Part shown: positions 1 through 7,485 of the stretch, piece after piece
Layout of the letters: each line of letters begins with the position of its first letter
Numbering within the stretch: position 1 is the stretch's first letter
DNA from: Neomegalonema perideroedes DSM 15528
Lineage (GTDB): Bacteria; Pseudomonadota; Alphaproteobacteria; Rhodobacterales; Rhodobacteraceae
NCBI RefSeq assembly: GCF_000374145.1
Contig: NZ_KB893653.1
Coordinates: 1,101,923-1,165,922, forward strand
Direction of reading: 5' to 3'
Length of the DNA stretch: 64,000 nt
Notes under the pieces: generated by a model
Told to the model about the DNA's origin: nothing
The model's input: the letters and a program-made list of their open reading frames with translations, nothing else
Database searches by the model: none
Position numbers and translations under genes: made by a program

Positions 1-184
1 CTTGCTCCTTCGCGGCTCTCGCCTTGCGAAAAGGCGGTAGCGGGCTCTTATCTCCGGTTCGTGTCATGAATATGGTGGCGCGGCGTCTCAGGCAAGCGGA
101 GGGGGCTGAAAAGCCTCATTTCGGGACAGGGCCTGAAGCGGAGCGGGCGCAAGAGGCGATTCCGGAGAAGCCGGGGCGAAAGGG

Positions 185-1090
185 ATGGAGATGGATTGGG
201 ATAAGCTGCGCGTCTTTCATGCGGTGGCCGCGGCGGGCAGTCTGACGCAGGCGGGCGAAAAGCTGCATCTGAGCCAGTCGGCGGTGAGCCGCCAGATTCG
301 CGATCTGGAGGATTCGCTCGGCGCGACGCTCTTTCATCGCCATGCGCGGGGCCTGCTCCTGACTCAGGAAGGCGAGGCGCTTTACGAATCCACGCAGAAC
401 ATCTCGGCGGATCTGGCGCGGGCGCGGGCGCGCATCCGGGCCGCGCGCGAGGAATCCGGCGGAGAGCTGGCGGTCTCGACCACGGTGGGCTTCGGCTCGC
501 TCTGGCTGGCGCCGCGTCTGGGGAGGCTGCGCGCGGCCGCTCCGGAGCTGACGCTGGATCTGAGGCTCTCGGACGAAGTGGTGGATCTGGCCATGCGCGA
601 GGCCGACGTGGGCATTCGGATGCGGCCTTCGCCGCAGACCGATCTGATTCAGAAGCCTCTGCTGAGCGTGCGGCTGCGGCTTTACGCGACCGAAGCCTAT
701 CTGAAGGGGCGTTCGCGCCCGCGCACGCTGGACGACCTCGCCGACCACGACGTCCTGACCTACAGCCGCAACGCGGCTCAGCCGCTGGAGAACCTCGACT
801 GGATTTATCGGGGGCGCCGGCGAATCAGGCCGGTGCTGACGGTGAACAACCATCTCGGGCTGCTGCAGGCGGCGCGCGAGGGCGTGGGGGTGGCGGCTCT
901 GCCGGATTATCTGGCGGCGCTCGCGCCCGAGCTGATTCCGGTCGGCGAGGAGGCGCCGGGGCCGAAATACGAGATCTATCTGGCCTGGCCCCAGGAGCTT
1001 CGGGGCTCGCAGAGGGTGGCGCTCTTCCGCGACTTCCTGCTGGAGGAGCTGGCCGCTCATCGCAAGACCTATCCGCCTGATCCATTCTGA
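185..1090 (+). CDS. LysR-family transcriptional regulator
   Basis: A 301-residue LysR-type regulator of the usual family length. Residues about 1-65 form the N-terminal winged helix-turn-helix, with the typical pattern FHAVAAAGSLTQAGEKLHLS followed by QSAVSRQIRDLE. The rest resembles the two-lobed effector-binding domain (GELAVSTTVGFGSLWLAPRL begins it). The inducer cannot be read from sequence. LysR regulators often control a divergent neighbour, which here would lie off the left edge; the next gene downstream is a PEP-CTERM protein in its own unit. A second ATG two codons in (191) is possible. Family assignment is firm, target unknown. Confidence 0.93.
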   Translation: MEMDWDKLRVFHAVAAAGSLTQAGEKLHLSQSAVSRQIRDLEDSLGATLFHRHARGLLLTQEGEALYESTQNISADLARARARIRAAREESGGELAVSTTVGFGSLWLAPRLGRLRAAAPELTLDLRLSDEVVDLAMREADVGIRMRPSPQTDLIQKPLLSVRLRLYATEAYLKGRSRPRTLDDLADHDVLTYSRNAAQPLENLDWIYRGRRRIRPVLTVNNHLGLLQAAREGVGVAALPDYLAALAPELIPVGEEAPGPKYEIYLAWPQELRGSQRVALFRDFLLEELAAHRKTYPPDPF

Positions 1091-1247
1091 TACGGATTCC
1101 GGAGATTTTCAGAAAGGGGATGCGTTTTTTCAGGAAGAGCGCGGATTTTTCCTCTGAAAACCTCTGAAGGAGCCGCCCTGCGGACATGGCTCGGCTTTTG
1201 CAGCCCTTCGGCGCAAAGGCTCGACATCACGTTCGGAGAGGCCATCC

Positions 1248-3470
1248 ATGACCCATTTCAAAACCCCCATCCGCGCCGCCCTTGGGGCCGCCGTCGCGGC
1301 GGCGGCTCTGGCGACGGCCTTTCCGGTCTCCGCCGGGCCGATCCGGCCCGAAGACGACGGCGCGCTCTTCCGGCTGCGCCACGGCGTGCAGATGAGCGCG
1401 GCGCTGGACGCCCGCACCAGCGCCGTCGTGTTCCGTCCCGCTTCGGCGGAGAACGAATTCACCCTGGACGACGCCGCTTACGTCGAGGATCTGGCGGCGC
1501 TGCGCCGCGCGGATCTGGCGGTGGCCGCGCCGCCTCCGGCGCCTCTGCCCGAGCCGCCGCGCCGTCTGCCGCCGCAGACGCTCTATGCTCAGGCCGCGCC
1601 GATGCTCGCTTATAGCGCGCCGACCGCGCCTGTGGCCGCGCCCGCCTGGCTGGAGACCTCATCCACCGCGACGGAGGCCTATGCGCCCGCTCCGATCTAT
1701 ACGGCGGCGGAGAGCTACAGCGAGATCCTGCCTGTGGCGGCGTCCTCGGCCGCTCCGGCGATCTACGACGCGCCCGTTTCGGTTCAGAGCGTCGCGGTTC
1801 AGGCTCAGGCCCCGGCCGTCGCGGCGGCTTCGCCCTGCGCGGGCGGTCTGGCGGGCGGTTTGACGGCCGCTTCTCTGGCGCCGGGCGGCGCCTTCGGTCC
1901 GCAGAGCCTCGGCGCGGGCGGCAGCCTCTCTCAGACCTTCGTGAACGGCGAACTGGTCTCCGAAGCGGGTCTTGGCGGCTGCGCCGAGGGCGCGGGCGGG
2001 CCGGTGGTGATCGTGCATGAAGTGACGACCTCGCCGGTGGCCTACGCCTCTTCGGCGATGGAATCGGCGGCGCTCGGCCTGAGCTACGGCGCGGCGGGCG
2101 GCTACGGCATGAGCTACGGCGCGATGGGCGGCGGCGGGATCGCCGTCGGCGGCGGCGCGGCCTCGGCGGCGGGCGGCGCGGGCTTCGCGGTTTCGGCGCC
2201 TTCGGTGATCATCGCCGGCGGCGGCGGAGGCGGCGGCCGCACGGTGATCGTCGAGGGCTCGACGACTAACATCGACCGCTCCACGACCAATGTGGATCGT
2301 TCGACGACCAACGTGGACCACTCCACGACGAACGTCGACCGTCGCAGCTACGACAACCGCAGCTACGACAATCGCCATATCGGCGACCGTTACGTCTCGA
2401 TCAGCAATTCCCAGAGCGGCGGCGCCTCCTCCAGCAGCTCCTCCGGCGGCTGGAGCAGCAGCGGCGGCCACGGCTCGTCTTCGGGCGGCGGCTCCTCGTC
2501 GAGCAGCTCCTCCTCTTCCTCCAGCTCCTCGTCCTCTTCGGGCGGCGGCTGGAGCAGCAGCGGCGGTCATGGCTCCTCTTCGGGCGGCCACGGCTCTTCC
2601 AGCGGCGGTCATGGCTCGTCTTCGGGCGGACATGGTTCGTCTTCGGGCGGCGGCTCCTCTTCGTCGAGCAGCTCCTCTTCTTCCTCCAGCTCCTCGTCCT
2701 CCTCGGGCGGCGGCGGAAGCAGCGGCGGCGGCCATGGTTCTTCCTCTGGCGGCCACGGCTCGTCCTCGGGCGGCGGCTCCTCGTCGAGCAGCTCGTCTTC
2801 CTCCTCCAGCTCCTCCTCGTCCTCTTCGGGCGGCGGCTGGAGCAGCAGCGGCGGTCATGGCTCCTCCTCGGGCGGCCACGGTTCTTCCAGCGGCGGTCAT
2901 GGCTCGTCTTCGGGCGGACATGGTTCGTCTTCGGGTGGTCACGGCTCGTCCTCGGGCGGCGGCTCCTCGTCGAGCAGCTCGTCTTCCTCCTCCAGCTCCT
3001 CCTCGTCCTCTTCGGGCGGCGGACATGCGAGCGGCTCCTCGTCCTCCTCGTCGAGCAGCAGCTCTTCCTCCTCCTCGTCTTCGGGCGGCTGGCAGGTGGC
3101 TTCCTCCTCGGGCGGACACGGCTCTTCGGGCGGCGGACATGGCTCGTCCTCGGGCGGCCACGGCTCCACCTCGGGCGGCGGCTCCTCCTCGTCGAGCAGC
3201 AGCTCCAGCTCCTCGTCGAGCAGCTCGTCTTCCTCGGGCGGCGTGCCTCTGCCGACCAGCTCGACCTCTTCGGGCGGCTGGGGAACCTCCACCTCCTCTT
3301 CGTCCTCCTCGGGCGGACATGGCTCCACTTCGGGCGGCGGCGGCTGCTGCAAGCCTCCTTCGTCCTCTTCGGGCGGCTCCTCAGGCGGGCAGGTGCCTGA
3401 GCCCGGTCCGCTCGGCCTGCTGGCCATGGCGGGGATCGCGGCCTTCCTGCGCCGCCGCTTCGGCCGCTGA
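1248..3470 (+). CDS. Secreted Ser/Gly/His-rich repeat protein with PEP-CTERM sorting tail
   Basis: 740 residues. It opens with an export signal (residues about 1-30, hydrophobic Ala-rich segment ending at VSAGP). Residues about 50-330 are Ala/Pro/Gly-rich. Four STTN(V/I)D(R/H) heptads follow, then about 300 residues of poly-serine blocks separated by SSSGGHG units. The C-terminus is a textbook PEP-CTERM signal: VPEPGPLGLLAMAGIAAF and an Arg-rich end (LRRRFGR). In this family the tail is recognised by an exosortase; no exosortase gene lies in this window. A CC pair sits just before the tail. The start follows GGAGAGG. A surface or biofilm-matrix role is inferred. Antisense and shifted frames here are long only because of the repeats. 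Confidence 0.85.
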   Translation: MTHFKTPIRAALGAAVAAAALATAFPVSAGPIRPEDDGALFRLRHGVQMSAALDARTSAVVFRPASAENEFTLDDAAYVEDLAALRRADLAVAAPPPAPLPEPPRRLPPQTLYAQAAPMLAYSAPTAPVAAPAWLETSSTATEAYAPAPIYTAAESYSEILPVAASSAAPAIYDAPVSVQSVAVQAQAPAVAAASPCAGGLAGGLTAASLAPGGAFGPQSLGAGGSLSQTFVNGELVSEAGLGGCAEGAGGPVVIVHEVTTSPVAYASSAMESAALGLSYGAAGGYGMSYGAMGGGGIAVGGGAASAAGGAGFAVSAPSVIIAGGGGGGGRTVIVEGSTTNIDRSTTNVDRSTTNVDHSTTNVDRRSYDNRSYDNRHIGDRYVSISNSQSGGASSSSSSGGWSSSGGHGSSSGGGSSSSSSSSSSSSSSSSGGGWSSSGGHGSSSGGHGSSSGGHGSSSGGHGSSSGGGSSSSSSSSSSSSSSSSSGGGGSSGGGHGSSSGGHGSSSGGGSSSSSSSSSSSSSSSSSGGGWSSSGGHGSSSGGHGSSSGGHGSSSGGHGSSSGGHGSSSGGGSSSSSSSSSSSSSSSSSGGGHASGSSSSSSSSSSSSSSSSGGWQVASSSGGHGSSGGGHGSSSGGHGSTSGGGSSSSSSSSSSSSSSSSSSGGVPLPTSSTSSGGWGTSTSSSSSSGGHGSTSGGGGCCKPPSSSSGGSSGGQVPEPGPLGLLAMAGIAAFLRRRFGR
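2259..2342 (+). repeat. Four tandem 21-bp units encoding STTNVDR-like heptads
   Basis: Four consecutive seven-residue units read STTNIDR, STTNVDR, STTNVDH, STTNVDR. They are followed by two RSYDNR units. The nucleotide copies have diverged at synonymous sites, so the peptide pattern appears to be what is conserved. The array joins the Gly-rich part to the poly-serine part of the PEP-CTERM protein. Confidence 0.8.
2420..3340 (+). repeat. Poly-serine / SSSGGHG repeat array
   Basis: Alternating modules in the coding sequence: serine runs of roughly 14-18 residues (mixed TCC, TCG, TCT and AGC codons) separated by 2-6 copies of SSSGGHG, often introduced by GGGWSSSGGHG. Several 50-100 bp stretches recur almost unchanged, for example around 2600-2655 and 2885-2960. 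This predicts copy-number variation between strains and possible assembly collapse. Confidence 0.85.
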
Positions 3471-3499
3471 GGCTTGAGTTTTCACAGGGGAGCGATCAG

Positions 3500-3529
3500 G
3501 GCGCGTCCGGGAGACCGGGCGCGCCTTTT
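3500..3529 (+). terminator. Rho-independent terminator after the PEP-CTERM gene
   Basis: GGCGCGTCCGG, loop GAGA, then CCGGGCGCGCC: an 11-bp stem with one G-T wobble, followed by TTTT. It lies 30 bp after the stop codon, between two convergent genes. Confidence 0.8.
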
Positions 3530-3534
3530 CCGAT

Positions 3535-4470
3535 TCAGCCCAAGGCCGTCCCGGCGGAGAGGGGGAAGCCGCGTAAAAGCTCCTCCGCCGCCATGGGGCT
3601 CTTGCCGGGACGCTGAAGAACCAGCGCGCGCAGGGCCTTGGAGCTTCCCGCCGCGCAGGAGATTAAAAGCCGGTCGTCGAGCGAAATCCCCGGCGCGGCC
3701 TGCGGATCGGGCGAATCCTCCAGCCGGGCGCGCAAAATCTTCACCCGCTCGCCTGAGATCTCGGTCCATGCGCCGGGCGCGGGGGAAAGCCCGTGGAGAT
3801 GGGCGAGAACCGCCTCCGGGGAGCGGTCCCAAGAGATCCGCGCCTCCTCCTTGAGGATCTTGGCGGCGTAGACCACGCCTTCCTCCGGCTGCGGGAGGGC
3901 CTCCGCCGCGCCGCCCGCCTCCAGATCGGCGAGGGCTTCGAGCATCAGCCCCGCGCCGAGCTTCGCCAGACGGTCATGCAGATCGCCGGAGGTCTCCAGA
4001 GGCGAAAGCGGCGTCTCGACGCGCTTCAGAACCGGGCCTTCGTCCAGGCCCTCGCTCATGCGCATGACGCAGACCCCCGTGACCGGATCCCCCGCCATGA
4101 CCGCCCTTTGCAGCGGCGCGGCGCCTCGCCAGCGCGGCAAAAGCGAAGGATGGATGTTGAGGCAGCCGAATTCCGGCGCCTCCAGCACGGGAGCCGGCAG
4201 GATCAGCCCATAGGCCGCCACCACCGCGACTTGCGCGCCATAGCTCGCGAAACGGGCTTGGGCCTCCGGATCGCGGAGGCTGCGGGGCGTCTCGACCGTC
4301 AGGCCGAGTTCGCGCGCCCGGACCTCGACGGGGGTGGGGCGCAGGGCGCCGCCGCGTCCGGCGGGCTTGGGGGCGCGGCAATAAACGGCGAGGATCTCAT
4401 GCCCGGCGGCGGCCAGAGCGTCGAGGGCGGGCAGGGCGAAGCCGGGGCTGCCCATGAAGATCAGGCGCAT
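3535..4470 (-). CDS. fmt: Methionyl-tRNA formyltransferase
   Basis: 311 residues, the normal family length. It formylates Met-tRNA(fMet) with 10-formyl-tetrahydrofolate for translation initiation. The N-terminus MRLIFMGSPGFALPALDAL is the standard formyltransferase Rossmann start. The catalytic stretch is visible (CLNIHPSLLPRWRGAAPLQR, with the Asn-His pair), followed by the LDEGPVL segment, and a C-terminal OB-like domain beginning near AEALPQPEEGVVYA. The usual partner def (peptide deformylase) is not adjacent; instead the gene lies 64 bp downstream of the acyl-CoA-dehydrogenase-like gene. The chosen ATG matches the family start; an in-frame upstream extension carries no homology. Confidence 0.96.
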   Translation of the reverse strand: MRLIFMGSPGFALPALDALAAAGHEILAVYCRAPKPAGRGGALRPTPVEVRARELGLTVETPRSLRDPEAQARFASYGAQVAVVAAYGLILPAPVLEAPEFGCLNIHPSLLPRWRGAAPLQRAVMAGDPVTGVCVMRMSEGLDEGPVLKRVETPLSPLETSGDLHDRLAKLGAGLMLEALADLEAGGAAEALPQPEEGVVYAAKILKEEARISWDRSPEAVLAHLHGLSPAPGAWTEISGERVKILRARLEDSPDPQAAPGISLDDRLLISCAAGSSKALRALVLQRPGKSPMAAEELLRGFPLSAGTALG

Positions 4471-4534
4471 GAGGCCTCCAGAAGCGGGATCGGGAGGCCA
4501 AGCTCTAAACCGGGTTTCGGCGGCTTGGAAGCCT

Positions 4535-6211
4535 TTAAGCGACCGCCCGCGCGGCTTCCGCCTCGGCGCGCCAGATGCCCCAGACGCCTTCGCGGAGCTT
4601 GCGCCTCTGAGGCGCCGGAGCCCCCGAGAGCTGCGAGGCCGCCAGAGCCAGAGCCTCGCCGCTTTGGAAGAAGGGCCGGGGATCCTGTCCGCGGGCCAGC
4701 CACCAAGCCGCGGCGGCCATGAGCGCCAGATGCCGCGCGAAGGCCGCGCCCGCGTCGTGGAACTCCGGGCTGAGGGCGTAGGCCGAGCCATGGGCCTTGC
4801 TCAAGGCGGCGTGGGCTTGGTTCAGAGCGGCGAAGTCGCCCATGCTTTTGCGCAGGGCGCCGATCAGCGTGGCGCGCGGTTCGGCGCTGAGGCGGGGATC
4901 CTCCTGAGCGGCGGAGATCAGCGCGGCGGCGGATTCGGTCAGGACGTCGCCCGCGACGGGCCGCAGCGCCAGAGCCGACCAACGCGCCTCGGCGGGAGCG
5001 CCGCCTGAAAAGGCCTCGCGCAGCTTGGTCCAGCAGATCTGCGGATCCACCGAGCCCGAAGCCGCCGCCAGAGGCGTCAGATGGGCCGCGAGCCCCGCCA
5101 GAGCCTGCGGGCCTTCGGGGTCGAGGAAGCGCACGGCCTCGGCGTCGCGGCGGAGCTTGCCGAAGAGCGCCCCCGCCGGATCGTCGGCCAGAGCCCCCCG
5201 CGCGCCCAGAGAAGCCGCCGCCGCCGAGAAGATCGGCCCCGTGGCCTCCAAAGCGCGGGCGTGCAGCGCGTCGGCCCAGAGCCCCGCATGGACCGGCGAG
5301 GCGCTGAAGGCGCGCAATCCGGCTTCGGAGAAGGAGTCCAGCGCCCAGAAGGCCGCCAGAGCCTCGGAGAGCAAGGCGCGTTCGGAGGCGCGGCCTTGCG
5401 GATTCTGGGCGTTCTCCAGACGCGCCGCCAGACTTAGGGCGGTCTCCATGGGGCCGAAGAGCGTGGCGAGGTTGAAGCTTTTCGCCAGAGCCAGCGCCCG
5501 CCGCGCCAGATCGAGCCCTTCGCCCGCCGCTCCGACGCGCTCGGGAGCTTCGGCGGCGTCGAAGCGGATTTCGGCGAAATCCATCCCCGAAAGCCCGAGC
5601 AGCCGACGGCGCGGGCCGATCTTCACTCGGGCGCTCTGGCCCTCGCGGGGGGCGAGGAAGATCGAGATCTTGGATTCGGGGGATTCGGGCTCGCCCGGCT
5701 CGCGGGCCAGAGCCGCCACGCCCAGAGCCTCGGCGGCGCCGGGAGTCAGGCCCTTGCGGCCCGAGAGGCGCCAGAAGCTCGCCTCCTCCGAGGCGGCGGC
5801 GCGGACCTCCGCAAGCGGGCGTCCGGATTCGGCGAAGGCCAGAGCCAGACCTCCGCCGCGCGCCACGCCGGAGAGAATCGCCTTCTGGCGCGGCGTTCCG
5901 GCCAGTTCGCCGAGCGCCAGAGTCCCGATCTTGACCGCCAGAGGCGGAGTCAGGGCGGCGTCTCTGCCGGCCAGCCCCCGCGCCAGAGCGAAAGGCCGCG
6001 CGAGATCGGTCAGGCGTCCGCCGGTGGGCCAATGGGCGGGAATCAGCTCTTCGTCGAATCCCGAGGCCGCCAGCCGCTCGCGGGCCTCTTCGGGGGGCTC
6101 GCCCGCGGATTCGCGCCGCAGGGCCTGCGGCCAGCCGAAGGGGTTCACGGGATCCGCCGGATCGCCCAGCAGAGAGGCGAGGAAGGCGGAGGCGGGCGGC
6201 GGGGCGGACAT
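4535..6211 (-). CDS. Divergent acyl-CoA-dehydrogenase-like protein in the Pfa-like operon
   Basis: 558 residues, similar in length to the long acyl-CoA dehydrogenases. The middle region keeps the family outline: a strand with AFAESGRPLAEVRA where the FAD/substrate motif (TEPxAGSD) normally lies, then KISIFLAPREG and LGLSGMDFAEIRFD (the usual LG-S--E--FD segment), followed by an all-helical C-terminal half. The normal AGSD and C-terminal gating motifs are not recognisable, so activity is doubtful. It sits 113 bp downstream of the PfaD-like gene on the same strand and is probably the last gene of that operon. Family assignment is moderate; function is unknown. Confidence 0.7.
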   Translation of the reverse strand: MSAPPPASAFLASLLGDPADPVNPFGWPQALRRESAGEPPEEARERLAASGFDEELIPAHWPTGGRLTDLARPFALARGLAGRDAALTPPLAVKIGTLALGELAGTPRQKAILSGVARGGGLALAFAESGRPLAEVRAAASEEASFWRLSGRKGLTPGAAEALGVAALAREPGEPESPESKISIFLAPREGQSARVKIGPRRRLLGLSGMDFAEIRFDAAEAPERVGAAGEGLDLARRALALAKSFNLATLFGPMETALSLAARLENAQNPQGRASERALLSEALAAFWALDSFSEAGLRAFSASPVHAGLWADALHARALEATGPIFSAAAASLGARGALADDPAGALFGKLRRDAEAVRFLDPEGPQALAGLAAHLTPLAAASGSVDPQICWTKLREAFSGGAPAEARWSALALRPVAGDVLTESAAALISAAQEDPRLSAEPRATLIGALRKSMGDFAALNQAHAALSKAHGSAYALSPEFHDAGAAFARHLALMAAAAWWLARGQDPRPFFQSGEALALAASQLSGAPAPQRRKLREGVWGIWRAEAEAARAVA

Positions 6212-6324
6212 GCAAGCTTCTCCTGAGGAAAAAACCGCGCGGACGACGCGAGTCTATCGTCCGGAGGTTTCGGACGGGTTTCGGCCCCGGCCGGATTCAG
6301 CCTCTGAAGACGAGACCCCGAAAA

Positions 6325-7485
6325 TCAGGCGGGCGGCCGCCAGGAGGGGCGCGGCGGCGTGAGCGGCGGCATGGGCGCGCCGCTCAGGGCCAGCCAGGAG
6401 AGCCGCGCCTCGAAGGCGGCGGCGCGCAGCAGACGGCCCAAAGCCTCCTGAGGCGGGCCGCCGAGATCCAGCCCGACCGAATCGCTCCATCCCCGGAACT
6501 CCTCGGCGGTTTCGTCCAGCCCATGCAGGAAGGCGCCGCCGCCGAGCCTCTGGGTCTTCTCCAGAACCAGCGCGGCCTCGTCGAGCGCGAGATGATCGGC
6601 GCCCATGGCGAAGAGCGCCGCCAAAGCCTGAGGCGAGCCCGCGCCGCCCGCCGCGCCGACCAGAGGCCAATCCTGCGGGCCGCAGAGCGTCTCGCGCAGG
6701 CGCAGAACCCGCGCGAGCAGGGGCAGGGTGGGCCAGGCGCCGGAGCCTCCGGCGGCGATCACCGCGTCGGCCATGGGCAGCCTGAGGGCCAAGTCGCGCC
6801 TTTCGGCGTCGATCTGGCCGCGCGCCAGAAGCTGGTCGAGCAAATGGCGCGGCGCGGGCCTTAAAAAGGCTTCGGCGGAGGCCGGATCGGAGACCCGCGC
6901 GATCAGCCGACGCGGCGAAACCGCCGTTCCCTCAGCGTCGCGGGAGAGGGTTTCGGCCCGCCAGAGCGTCAGGGCGAGGCTGGGGGCCTCGAAGCCCTCG
7001 GCCTCCAGCAGGCGGCCGCCGCGCCGCGCCCAAAGCTCCGCCATGGCCTCGGCGGCCTCGGGACGGGCGGAGTCGCGCCGCACCCTCAGCGCGAAGAGGC
7101 GCCCGCCGAAGGCTCTTTGCGCGCGGGCGAGGGTCATCTCCGCTTCTTGCGGGCGGGTCGGGGGGATCACCGAGGCCAAAGCGCCGAAATCGCCGAAGGC
7201 TTGCGCCAAAGCCAGATCCGAGGCGGGCGCCGTCACCGCGAAGCGCGCGCCGAATTCGCGGCGGAAGCCGGGAGCGCCCAGCCTTTCGGGCGGCAGAGGC
7301 GGATAATAACAGAGCACCCTCTGGCCCTCGGGCGGGGCGAGGGGATTGGGCGCGAGGCCCAGACGCCCTTGCGCGTCGGCCACCAGAGCCCCCGCCGAAT
7401 CGAGATCGCGCAGACGGTCGGCGATGGCCTCCGATCCGCGCAGGGCCTGTCCTCCGGGCCTCAGGAATGCGATTTCACCGCTCAC
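6325..7485 (-). CDS. Degenerate PfaD-like enoylreductase homologue
   Basis: 386 residues, against roughly 540 for typical PfaD, the FMN-dependent trans-acting enoylreductase of PUFA synthases. The match is clear in order: RLIARVSDPASAEAFLRPAP, then LRLPMADAVIAAGGSGAW where PfaD has MADDI-VEADSGGHTDNRPL, then VGAAGGAGSPQALAALFAMG matching VGAAGGIGTPAAALAAFMMG. The conserved SGGH is replaced by GSGA, so the conserved His is lost. The start is GTG at 7485, overlapping the previous stop as GTGA and preceded by GGAGG; this shows translational coupling to the PfaB-like gene. Homology is well supported; catalytic activity looks unlikely. Confidence 0.8.
   Translation of the reverse strand: MSGEIAFLRPGGQALRGSEAIADRLRDLDSAGALVADAQGRLGLAPNPLAPPEGQRVLCYYPPLPPERLGAPGFRREFGARFAVTAPASDLALAQAFGDFGALASVIPPTRPQEAEMTLARAQRAFGGRLFALRVRRDSARPEAAEAMAELWARRGGRLLEAEGFEAPSLALTLWRAETLSRDAEGTAVSPRRLIARVSDPASAEAFLRPAPRHLLDQLLARGQIDAERRDLALRLPMADAVIAAGGSGAWPTLPLLARVLRLRETLCGPQDWPLVGAAGGAGSPQALAALFAMGADHLALDEAALVLEKTQRLGGGAFLHGLDETAEEFRGWSDSVGLDLGGPPQEALGRLLRAAAFEARLSWLALSGAPMPPLTPPRPSWRPPA

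Noticed and set aside
1659-3320. Long minus-strand Ala/Arg-rich frame opposite the PEP-CTERM gene
   Set aside because: Mirror of the Ser/Gly repeat; no start context. The plus-strand frame has a signal peptide and a PEP-CTERM tail.
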